Of a stretch of DNA of 10,079 nt, positions 1 to 6,836 are shown piece after piece. The stretch's first letter is position 1. Every line of letters begins with the position of its first letter. The stretch comes from Euperipatoides rowelli (lineage: Eukaryota; Onychophora; Udeonychophora; Euonychophora; Peripatopsidae): the NCBI GenBank assembly GCA_003024985.2, contig PXIH01S0017981.1; one strand, given 5' to 3'. The translations under genes were made by a program, and so were the position numbers. The notes beneath the pieces are model-generated. The model did not search any database, had not been told where the DNA came from, and was given only the letters and a program-made list of their open reading frames with translations.

Positions 1-190
1 ACCATATTGAAAATCTACTTCGTTTAACATCTTCATGAACTGGTGAGTATTTAGAGCATGTGCAGATATAAAGTTCACAATTTTAGTTACCACCGAGAGT
101 ACACTTTAAATGACTTCATACTTGCTTTCATGCTCACTTCGTGGTGTATAATGTGATGGAGCTGCATAATAGGGTGCTTAACATCTTTAC
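1..190 (-). pseudogene. hAT transposase fragment, frameshifted, cut by window edge
   Basis: Two minus-strand frames together resemble the middle of the transposase-derived ZBED5/FAM200/GTF2IRD2 family. The first frame, from about 190 to 105, gives MQLHHIIHHEVSM, matching the family's conserved 'HCIIHQE' segment. The second frame, 102 to 1, gives VLSVVTKIVNFISAHALN followed by THQFMKMLNEVDFQYG, matching the family pattern 'V(M)xVVxKxVNFIxxxALNxRQFxxxLxExDxEYGD' that precedes the RWLSRG motif. The frames meet at 103-104, where two extra bases (or one missing) break the reading frame. In the second frame a TAA also stands upstream of the join. The reading is therefore a decayed, non-functional copy. 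I recognised the family from memory of its conserved words, not by a search. The fragment should continue to the left with an RWLSRG-like motif. Confidence 0.72.
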
Positions 191-224
191 TAAGAAATTT
201 CACAAAAACATTATACTTATCCGA

Positions 225-422
225 TATTACTTCCGTATGTACACACATGTGTATAACATATATATGCATTTCAAATATAGTAGTGTGAGAAATTTTTTTT
301 TTCCTCACCAATTTTGGTATATTTCTTTACAGTCCTAACCTTGAACCCTAGGATAATCTAGAGGTGAAATAATCTTTTGCTGAGTGCCGATCATATACAA
401 ATGTGTACATACGGAAGTAATA
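225..422. repeat. 21-bp inverted repeat pair inside the hAT remnant
   Basis: Bases 225-245 (TATTACTTCCGTATGTACACA) are repeated exactly as the reverse complement at 402-422. The 156 bases between the arms include a splice-acceptor-like TTTCTTTACAG (322-332), a T-run, and a short GTGAG...CCTCAC pairing. The arms may be the ends of a small secondary insertion or subterminal repeats of the hAT element. No TSD is evident. Confidence 0.6.
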
Positions 423-581
423 CCTGCTTACCCACCATATTTGAGGCAGCATCAATTGTCATATACACAATGTTCTATTTATTACATGAACAATTTTACG
501 CCATGTATAATGTATTAATGTAGTGTGCCACTAAAGTTGTGTTGGCGTAATGGCGTATGACTAGGTGACACGCATGTCATC

Positions 582-596
582 GGTTCACCATCCCTG
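582..596 (-). repeat. hAT terminal inverted repeat
   Basis: On minus the 15 bases read CAGGGATGGTGAACC. The CAGGG start and the GGTGAACC run are typical of hAT ends in the ZBED-like branch. The partner repeat would lie beyond the left edge of the window. Confidence 0.6.
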
Positions 597-1200
597 CCTA
601 TAATATATCCGACTGAAAATTTTACCGGTAATAAGCAACATGACTCAAACACATGAATTGTATCCTTATTACCCTCTTATACAGATTCAAATATGAGAAA
701 AACACACCACTAACATATAAGTGATGTACAAATATGCTATCAAGCTTATCCAAGAAGATTGTAGCGAGCTTCGAAAACATAGAATATGCGCTCAAGAAGC
801 TACTATGCAACCTGGATTGTTAATCTTTTAGCCCTGCTGTGACATGGATAAAACTAAAAAATGTTCCTAACTAACATAAAATATATTCACCAACCTTCTC
901 GCAGAACAAGTTAATATAAATATTAATAAGCCGGGCATATAACAACACATACTTATAGAAGGTCAATTTCGTCCGAGATTCTAAGAGAAAAACATGTTTC
1001 AATCTATTTGTCTCACAAAACCTAAATTGTAGAAGGGAATGGCAAAATAAAAATAGTAATAAGTCAATTCTTAGTAATAATTTTACGTATTGTTATCCAA
1101 TAAGTATAAAATGTATGTAATTAAATACAGTTTGACTTTAACTACAATGGGATAATTTTTAGCCAATAGCATAGATCAGTTAGCATTTCTTAAAAAAAAA
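597..1200. other. AT-rich stretch with no supported gene
   Basis: I see no protein similarity here. Reading frames of 35-62 codons exist on both strands around 622-830, where GC is slightly higher, but they lack convincing splice signals and are as expected by chance. An A-run at 1192-1202 abuts the TTAA element that follows. Confidence 0.5.
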
Positions 1201-1202
1201 AA

Positions 1203-1389
1203 TTAAAGGGGGAGTCCATTCTACACCATAATTTACAAATTATTGCTAAATATATTGTTAATAATGAATATAATTTATTTTTAATTGACAGCTTTTAAAG
1301 TGCTATTTTTTTTAAGTTTTAATAAGAATTAATTGCAACCACGGAGATATCAATATATGTTGTTAAAAGTCAACTACGGTAAACTTTCA
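1203..1389 (+). mobile_element. TTAA-flanked short element, copy A
   Basis: The copy starts at TTAAAGGGGGAGTCC and matches copy B (3199-3011, opposite strand) along its whole length, at roughly 85% identity by eye with a few small indels. Shared landmarks in order are AGTCCA.TCT, ACCATAATTTACAAA, TTAATAATGAATAT, AGCTTTTAAAGTGCTATTT, TTTTAATAAGAATTAATT, CGGAGATA and CGGTAAACTTTC. Similarity stops at 1389. No right-hand terminal repeat is visible after that, so this copy is truncated or its far end has diverged. A TTAA target with a terminus starting AGGG is a feature of Kolobok and piggyBac-type non-autonomous elements, and I cannot say which. Confidence 0.7.
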
Positions 1390-1467
1390 GCAAGCAAACC
1401 TTGCAAAACCGGATGTGCCAGCTTTCTTTGAACTACTTTTTAAAATAGTTTGTAGTTGTCTGCTTTT

Positions 1468-1518
1468 AAAGTGATACAAGTCTATTTATTCATTCATGTT
1501 TAAGACTTGTATCTTTTT
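1468..1518. repeat. Perfect 11-bp hairpin, extendable to about 15 bp
   Basis: GATACAAGTCT at 1473-1483 is mirrored exactly by AGACTTGTATC at 1503-1513, with a 19-base loop. Outwards come one mismatch, one possible G-T pair and three more A-T pairs. The hairpin lies about 80 bases after the end of the copy A homology. It could be a terminal structure of a transposon or a structured RNA. Its function is unknown. Confidence 0.6.
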
Positions 1519-2125
1519 CTTAGCCATAAATGGTTGTATCTCTGTGAATAATTGTTTACTGTACTTAAAAACAAAGCCATAAACACGTATTAGAATAATT
1601 TGAAAACATTACTATTAACATGTCGCTGTAATATCTTATTTCGTTGAGCTCCGTATTTATACAATTCATTCCATACGATTGAAATAATTTCTTTATACAG
1701 TATACTGCGATGCACATTTTTCACTTACAAAGGATGTAAACTTTAATATAACATAGATGAATGAAATGTAAATATAATTATTTCAACTTTTTACAATTTT
1801 TTCATAGTGTGGTTGCTAGTATGGTATGAACTCGTACTTTACAATATGGTAATAGTAGTAGGCTTGGGCTATTACAATAATAATGCATTTTAATGCATGG
1901 CTAGGCCAGAAGGACACGATTGAAATCATTTCCAATTTATTTTGATTTGACATTTTTTTCAGATTTCAGAGTTTATTTTGTTTCTGTTTAATGGGAGGGG
2001 GGGAGGAGGAAAATGTATTTTATGCCAGGTTGATTCCGAAGTTAAAGTGATTTTTTTTTTTCTAAGCAAATTATACCTCATTTTTCTTAAAGAAGTATAA
2101 GGTGAGGTATGGTAGCCATTACAGA
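1519..2125. other. AT-rich stretch, no gene seen
   Basis: The stretch contains a 16-base inverted repeat (ATGCATT TT AATGCAT, 1883-1898), a purine tract with seven consecutive Gs (1993-2009), a T-run near 2051-2061, and a short pairing ATACCTCA/TGAGGTAT (2073-2080 and 2103-2110). No reading frame stands out. Confidence 0.45.
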
Positions 2126-2130
2126 TTTTT

Positions 2131-2253
2131 TATGATATTTTATAAATTTATTGTTAAATATTATAGTTGACAAAAAATAATTATATATTCATTATTGACA
2201 ATATATTTAACATTGATTTATAAATTATGGTGTAAAGTGGACTTCCCCTTTAA
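2131..2253 (-). mobile_element. TTAA-flanked short element, copy C (fold-back variant)
   Basis: On minus the copy starts at 2253 with TTAAAGGGGAAGTCCAC and matches copies A and B for about 95 bases, through ACCATAATTT, TTAAATATATTG and AATAATGAATATATAATTAT. It then departs and forms a fold-back. The arm at 2193-2229 pairs imperfectly with 2131-2171, and both contain TTTATAAAT and TGTTAAATAT. It shares one terminus with A and B but has a different, palindromic interior, so it is a separate subfamily or a rearranged copy. Confidence 0.6.
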
Positions 2254-2299
2254 ATAATTAAATTCACCTAGAAACTATTAAATAAATAAATAAATTAAG

Positions 2300-2373
2300 C
2301 ATTTGAAAGAGATTGAATCTAGAATCGAAGTGAGCACATTTGAAAGAGATTGAATCTAGAATCGAAGTGGGCA
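2300..2373. repeat. Tandem duplication, two 37-bp units
   Basis: The unit beginning CATTTGAAAGAGATTGAATC occurs at 2300-2336 and 2337-2373 with a single difference (A versus G at unit position 34). The near identity points to a recent duplication, or to an assembly artefact. No coding role is evident. Confidence 0.9.
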
Positions 2374-2958
2374 ATGAATTCCATATTTTGGCAAAATATT
2401 TTTTTAAAAAGTGGCTTACCAGCGAAATTCAATTTCTTTTGAATTTCAAAGCTACACCTAATTTCTGATTGTAGTTTTATTAGGCTACTTGACATAAACA
2501 CACACCTTGTAATGTACTATTAAAAAGAGACTGGGCAAACTTTGCATTCAACTCGATAACTTTAGGTTTCATTGAAGCAATCAAACTACACATAATTTGC
2601 TATCAAGAATTTTCTTACAAATATTCAACACTGGTTCATTATTATCTTTAATTTTAAATCTTTATATTTATATTATTACAATTGGAAACTAATAAAATAT
2701 ACTGGGTGAAACTTAGCTGGCTTTCTTTACGTCTTCCATTTCAGCTAACTTTCAACTTTAGTTGCCATGGCGATTAAAGCTATGCACGAACACTATTTTA
2801 CAGTACCTAATTTTGATGGTTTTTCTTGTTCCTTTTGATTCTGTTATCCTTCACTGTCATTTTCTTTTTCTTCCTCAGATGAACTAACAGATTATTGAGG
2901 CTCAAAATTATATGGTTGTTTATTATATTTTATTATTATTATTGCAAGAATTATACAA
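2374..2958. other. AT-rich stretch with one strong acceptor-like site
   Basis: This is mostly featureless. At about 2845-2879 a long pyrimidine tract ends in TTCTTCCTCAG, a textbook plus-strand 3' splice site, but the frames behind it close within seven codons. On minus the same bases read as a short acidic stretch ending in a stop. Neither reading is convincing as an exon. Confidence 0.35.
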
Positions 2959-3199
2959 TTAAAAAAAAAAAAGGGGGCTCATAACGCTATGGGAATGTGA
3001 AGAGGCTACAGAAAGTTTACCGAAGTTGGACTTTTAACACCATGCATTGTATCTCCGCGGGTGAAATTAATTCTTATTAAAACTTTTAAAAAAATAGCAC
3101 TTTAAAAGCTATTAATTAAAAATAAATTATATATTCATTATTAACAATATATTTAACAAAATTTTGTAAATTATGGTGGAGAGTGGACTTTCCCTTTAA
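2959..3199 (-). mobile_element. TTAA-flanked short element, copy B (possibly full length)
   Basis: On minus the copy starts at TTAAAGGGAAAGTCCAC (3199) and matches copy A as far as GGTAAACTTTC (3011). About 50 further bases lead to TTTTTTTAA at 2959-2972, so a TTAA lies at both edges (3196-3199 and 2959-2962). The two edges both read TTAAA...GGG inwards, which would fit a short, degraded terminal inverted repeat with an expanded A-run on one side. The full element would then be about 241 bp, too short to encode a transposase, so it would be non-autonomous. The left boundary is less sure than the right. Confidence 0.62.
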
Positions 3200-3500
3200 T
3201 TATTAGAAAATTATTTATTATTTTGTGTGATAATTTATATTTTGGTATTTATTTAACATAATAAAATAGCATTTACTTGCCTCTAGTGGAACAAAAAGTT
3301 TGTAAAAGCAGTATGTTATGGAAAGTTGCAATAATGATAAAAATGAGTATTTTCATTTTTAAACAAAATATTTATATGCCTAACTAAATGATTTATTAAT
3401 TATTATGAAAGTTAAAGTTCCTATCTAACATAATAAAATTAACAAATTTTTTTTTAAAATAAATCTTTATAGCTTTACTCTCTGAGACATGACAAAATAA
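3200..3500. other. AT-rich stretch, nothing recognised
   Basis: The stretch is composed of A/T runs and ATTTAACATAATAAAAT-like words, one near 3250 and one near 3425. No gene, RNA or repeat boundary can be supported. Confidence 0.4.
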
Positions 3501-3823
3501 TTTAAAATAACTTAGTGATTAGAATGAGTTTAAATTTTGTAGACTTAATAAGGATGAATGGGTTTGATCTATTGTATAGGATAAAATATTTAAGTTCAAT
3601 GATGATAAGGGAACTTTCTGAAGGAACAGTGTTGATGGGTAAGATCCGGACTAGGGTGAACAAAACTGGAGACAGGAAAGATGCTGCGTTGAGTGAAAGG
3701 AACATGGTTAATTGGCTACAAAATAATAATAACAAAAAACAATTAGGATATTTTCAGAATAAAGTAAAGTTTGTAATTTTATTAAATAAAGTTTTGAAAA
3801 TTTAGTTTAAAGTTTCTTTTCAG

Positions 3824-4028
3824 GTTCGGGCTCGGATTCAGATTTGATCCTATAACCGCTACAGTGATAATAGTTCTTGGCTGGCTTCTTCTGCCTCTGG
3901 GACTGGCTACTCTTCATGCACTTAATTGTTGTGTTATTTGGCCCAACCATTCCACTATTTCCCTTTTGTCCATAATTATTTTTTTTAGCAAGGTTTTTAA
4001 ATATGCTTTATCTTGCCGGAATAATTAA
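3824..4028 (+). other. Possible terminal exon; GC-richer island open on both strands
   Basis: A pyrimidine-rich acceptor (TTTCTTTTCAG, 3813-3823) is followed by a frame open for 67 codons to TAA at 4026-4028. It starts FGLGFRFDPI and includes a strongly hydrophobic run, TVIIVLGWLLLPLGLATLH, that could span a membrane. The opposite strand is also open, in a polar frame ending ...KSESEPEPEKKL with a TAA near 3807, rich in K, S, Q and E. Only one can be real, and possibly neither is. The plus strand has the better splice site, while the minus frame has the more purine-rich, exon-like composition. No family is recognised for either. GC is clearly above the flanks. Confidence 0.2.
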
Positions 4029-5283
4029 AACTAATTTACAGAATTTCATAATTTTGAAGCTGATGGTTAGATAAATTTGATCATGAATTAAAAAAATTGA
4101 AGATGTCGCTCCAATCAATAATTTAGAGCTATTTCGAATTAGCGATAAGAACTTAAATGCAGGTTCAAATATTAAATAATCCAATCAAATTTTGACAATT
4201 AAATTTCTAAAGTCTGGGTAAAAGAAACAGTCAATGCTTCCTGTAGAAGGGTGTAGGGAGGGGTCCGTACAAGTTCATTGTATATGTCGGGATCAATTTG
4301 GGAAAACACAAATTCTAATTCCTTCTATTGTTCAAGTGTTAATTTTCACATCAGGGATCCATAGATCAATCAAAAGAAAATCAACATACTATGTGAATTT
4401 TTCTTTAAATACTTTCAAATAGGGAATTACATATGAATTAAATAATACAAAGAGCAAGCTAAAAACATCATCAATATTAAAAAATCTAAGAGAGTGTGCT
4501 ATAGGTGGCACAAAACAAAAATTCCTAAGAACACTCAAATATTGATCATTTGAATGAAATACAGTATGTTTGACTTTACAAGAACAGGACGGTCTTAGAG
4601 CAATATACAATCACCCATACAGAGTACACAAAACATAAATCTCAATTTCTACTAGGGCAGAAGGTAACATTTTAAACGCTTCTTTCTTTTTAAAGAAACC
4701 TGTACATAGTTCAGAACATTTTAGGAAAATTTGAAAATTGTCAGAAAATTTATTTAAATAAAATTGATTGATAACACGGTTACTTTCATTAAAGAGATTC
4801 AAATGACGTAGTCTGGTAGAAAAATTGTACATCTTAAATCAACATTCATATTTAAAAGGAAAATTAAGCTTTAAAATTACGTTCTAAAAAGTTTAGAAAT
4901 TGACATTTAAATAATGCTGTCACAGAAATAAGTTTGGTAAAATACAATAATAATTCTGCAAAAATCCTGATCCATAATTTAGCTTTAACTTAATAAGTTT
5001 AAAATTGAAAAATATAAAAATGATTTCAGAAACTTAAATAAACTGTAATACTTTTATTTCCACTTTTAAAATTAATATAACTGATTTATATCCCAATTAT
5101 TCAGTGAAAATATATAAACAAATTCTCTAAAAATTCTATTTTCTAAAACATTTTTCAAAAGAATATCTCTTCATTTTCCACGTAACTAATTTGTTGTATA
5201 CTGTATTTCCTTCATGGATAAATCATTTGAAACTCCTTAATCTTCATGACCTTACTACTTAATTATTGAATGGAAATACTTAC
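4029..5283. other. Long AT-rich stretch without a supported gene
   Basis: Several 60-75 codon frames occur on minus between 4389 and 4832, and a 62-codon frame on plus from 4234. Their composition (F, L, N, K, I, Y) is that of random AT-rich sequence, and no motif or splice structure supports them. A 40-codon polar plus-strand frame at about 4424-4545 follows a weak TTTCAAATAG acceptor and is equally unproven. Confidence 0.4.
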
Positions 5284-5366
5284 CTACTTAAAGTTGAACA
5301 CTGTTTTTCCATATGTTTTTCTTGATCAACAGTTAAATCAGTTGTGGTTTCTGATGCATTTTGGGT
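5284..5366 (-). CDS. Candidate internal exon, unknown protein
   Basis: On minus, an 83-base segment runs from an ATAG acceptor (5368-5367) to a near-perfect donor, AGTAG|GTAAGTA, at 5284/5283. It is open in one frame, 27 codons plus two bases, giving a polar product (TQNASETTTDLTVDQEKHM, then EKQCSTLS). The pyrimidine tract before the acceptor is mediocre, and a competing CAG lies four bases upstream. Using that CAG would bring a TAG into frame. The exon would start in phase 0 and end in phase 2. A plus-strand acceptor, CTGCCATTACAG (5371-5382), overlaps the region, so the strand is not certain. No family is recognised. Confidence 0.27.
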
Positions 5367-5591
5367 CTATCTGCCATTACAGGAAGTAAGCAGCATTTCC
5401 GGAGAAGCCGTTAAAAACTCATCACCTTAAACACAATTTTACCGCATTTTTTAACATCTGCACATATATTTCTGTGATTATGGTAGATTTTCCGGAAATT
5501 GGATCAAAATTGTCGAAATCGATCAAAAATGATTATTTCCCCCATTCATCATCATAGGGTTGGGAAAAAATGGGTTTAATATGTAGTTGGA

Positions 5592-5635
5592 GTTAGGGTT
5601 CAGGGTTAGGGTAAGGTTAGGACTGTAAACAAATA
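5592..5635 (+). repeat. Telomere-like TTAGGG tract plus a repeated 23-bp word
   Basis: Bases 5592-5612 contain TTAGGG twice, with a related TTCAGGG between them, resembling a short degenerate interstitial telomere tract. The adjoining 5613-5635 (AAGGTTAGGACTGTAAACAA then ATA) is found again as its reverse complement at 319-341 with one difference. The two sites therefore share a dispersed repeat that carries the telomere-like words. Confidence 0.6.
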
Positions 5636-5859
5636 AAATAAAGCTGTTATCCATCTTGATCATGCGACTAAAGTTCTATAAGGACTTTCAATTTTTAACG
5701 CCTTGTCATTTCCGGTCTTTTGCTGCAATGTTTACTAGAACTCTGACCTATAATTCCTTGCATATCATGCTCTCTCTACTGCCTATGAAAGTCCTCCAGA
5801 CAATAAAATCTACTTAAATTTTATAATTTATGGGTCGGCATGAAGGACTTAGTTTAAAA

Positions 5860-5960
5860 GCCTTTTCTCAGCCTGAAGAGCCATTCTGCAGAGGCAGATT
5901 TCTTTGACTTCAGTTGCATCCTGAATTCTCATCAGTCAGTTTCCTAAGTTCTACGAGCCA
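5860..5960. other. GC-richer island, open in opposing frames
   Basis: On plus, after AGCCTTTTCTCAG, a frame of about 25 codons reads SLKSHSAEADFFDFSCILNS and stops at TAA near 5945. On minus, a frame reads MRIQDATEVKEICLCRMALQ and then AEKRLLN with a stop, and another minus frame holds NTWLVELRKLTDENSGCN. The composition resembles an exon, but no reading is clearly preferred and the donors are weak. It could belong to the same plus-strand gene as 6059-6181. Confidence 0.15.
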
Positions 5961-6058
5961 TGTGTTTCAACAAACCTATTTGTTCAATAGATCATTCAAT
6001 ATCAATATATTTTTGTTATCTACCAGTTGCAATAAACTTTTTCTTTATTTTTATATAG

Positions 6059-6181
6059 ACTTTAATTCCTGTACCAGTCAAGCCTAGACAGAGTCATCAA
6101 CATACACACACACATTCCTACAGTATGCCAATCAGTCGTCTGCTATCAGACAAACCAGATTCACATCAACTTGCAAGAGTG
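6059..6181 (+). CDS. Candidate internal exon upstream of a membrane-anchor exon
   Basis: A pyrimidine tract with ATATAG (6053-6058) leads into 123 bases, exactly 41 codons, with no stop, ending in GTG|GTAAAT at 6181/6182. It begins and ends in phase 0. The product starts TLIPVPVKPRQSHQHTHTHS and ends SRLLSDKPDSHQLARV. It is polar, basic, and rich in H, S and P, like a disordered cytosolic linker. An in-frame TAG lies directly upstream, within the acceptor, as expected for an exon edge. GC is well above the flanks. It joins in frame to 6550-6624, placing this linker just before a hydrophobic anchor. No family is recognised. A chance ORF remains possible. Confidence 0.36.
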
Positions 6182-6205
6182 GTAAATTATTAAATACATA
6201 TTGAA

Positions 6206-6251
6206 GGAAAACTACTTGTTTAAGTGATGGAAAACTACTTGTTTAAGTAAG
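6206..6251. repeat. Tandem duplication, two 23-bp units
   Basis: GGAAAACTACTTGTTTAAGT followed by three further bases occurs at 6206-6228 and again at 6229-6251. The first 20 bases are identical and only the last few differ. It lies 24 bases inside the proposed intron after 6181. Confidence 0.9.
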
Positions 6252-6549
6252 CTTTGTGGTCTATCTAAAAAAAAATTTTGTTGTATTTTAATAAATGTTT
6301 TTTTTTCTTGGGAAGGGATTAAACTTTTCTTTTAGGACTTAGTAGTAGTTTTATTGAAATTTTAAAGAAAGAATGGTTATAAAATGTGCTAAACAATTTA
6401 TCCAAATTTAATATTTGTAAAGATTTCTAGCTGTAACTGAAACCTTTTTTTTTTGTAAATAAATTGAAATGTTTGTGAGTTAAATAAACTGTAAATCTGT
6501 ATTGTGTGGAATTAGATTTTTTATTATGTTAATCTTGTTACCTTTTCAG

Positions 6550-6624
6550 GATTACGTAGGATGGGCTGTCAAGTTAGCATTAATTTTTCTCATGCTAATG
6601 ATAAGGCAAGTTAAAATGCTTTAA
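6550..6624 (+). CDS. Candidate last exon with C-terminal membrane anchor
   Basis: After the acceptor TTACCTTTTCAG (6538-6549), the frame in phase with the exon at 6059-6181 reads DYVGWAVKLALIFLMLMI followed by RQVKML and TAA at 6622-6624. This gives about 15 hydrophobic residues (WAVKLALIFLMLMI) and a short, basic tail, the layout of a tail-anchored protein with its bulk in the cytosol. Inside the exon, AAG|GCAAGT at 6605/6606 exactly matches the consensus of rare GC-AG introns. If it were used, the tail would be replaced by one encoded after the acceptor TTTTTCTCAG at 7178, reading S-ALGSGHM and then stop. The protein is not identified. The evidence is the splice site, the frame match and the hydrophobicity. 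Confidence 0.36.
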   Translation, partial: DYVGWAVKLALIFLMLMIRQVKML

Positions 6625-6643
6625 CTTGTATCCCAGTTCTTAC

Positions 6644-6836
6644 CTTGTGAAAGTAACTTCTTGCCAATAAGTTCCATCAGGTTATTTTCAAAACATTGTT
6701 GATTCATTAGGATTTTTCTTAGGACTTTTAGGTCTAACAATGTTTTCTTTGTCTATTTTACTGTGTGATAATGTTGCAGTGAGGGCATCGTACCTAGGTA
6801 TGATGGAATGGGTGTTGATTAAAGTCTTCATCCTGC
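6644..6836 (-). CDS. Candidate exon with KEN motif, frame broken near the end
   Basis: On minus, from the acceptor ATATTAG (6838-6837), a frame of 47 codons runs from M at 6831 to TGA at 6690-6688. It contains RYDALTATLSHSKIDKENIV and RPKSPKKNPNESTMF. DKEN followed by a P/K/S-rich stretch resembles an APC/C KEN degron, though a three-residue motif is common by chance. A second frame opens alongside and reaches a strong donor, CACAAG|GTAAGAA (6644/6643), through ENNLMELIGKKLLSQ. The frames could be joined by one extra T in a TTTT run at 6690-6693, which would be a sequencing error or a mutation. Exon 8895-8946 ends in phase 1 and fits the acceptor used here. Alternatively these are chance frames, or two different exons. 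Confidence 0.22.

Larger units (their letters stand above)
1..596 (-). mobile_element. Internally deleted hAT element (ZBED5/FAM200-like), 5' end at 596
   Basis: Read on the minus strand, the element starts at 596 with CAGGGATGGTGAACC, which has the form of a hAT terminal inverted repeat (CAGGGnTGGnnAACC type). It is followed by the G/C-rich subterminal words usual in this group, such as TTTAGTGGCACAC (plus 535-523). About 400 bases further in, the sequence encodes part of a transposase, which continues beyond the left edge. In intact relatives this protein region lies well over 1 kb from the 5' end, so the element has probably lost internal sequence. hAT elements make 8-bp target duplications, so the 8 bases outside the end (597-604, CCTATAAT on plus) should reappear beyond the other end, which is outside the window. 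The terminus and the protein fragment support each other, but the boundary was judged by eye. Confidence 0.68.

Noticed and set aside
622-830. Opposed frames of 62 codons (minus) and 35 codons (plus)
   Set aside because: Both look protein-like by eye but neither has supporting splice signals or similarity. The length is within chance for this composition.
1381-1465. GC-richer patch after copy A, open in several frames on both strands
   Set aside because: At least three overlapping frames look equally plausible, which shows that eye-judged coding quality is not discriminating here.
1990-2010. G-quadruplex in the purine tract
   Set aside because: There is only one long G-run and one GGG, and the remaining runs are GG, so a stable quadruplex is not well supported.
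3524-3805. Longest polar plus-strand frame (about 93 codons from ATG)
   Set aside because: It ends in AT-rich codons (N, K, I, L), lacks recognisable motifs, and no splice arrangement supports it. A GGTAAGAT donor-like word near 3639 is not enough.
4389-4832. Two adjacent minus-strand frames of 73 codons each
   Set aside because: F/L/N/S/K-rich products typical of random AT-rich DNA, separated by a stop, and with no family words.
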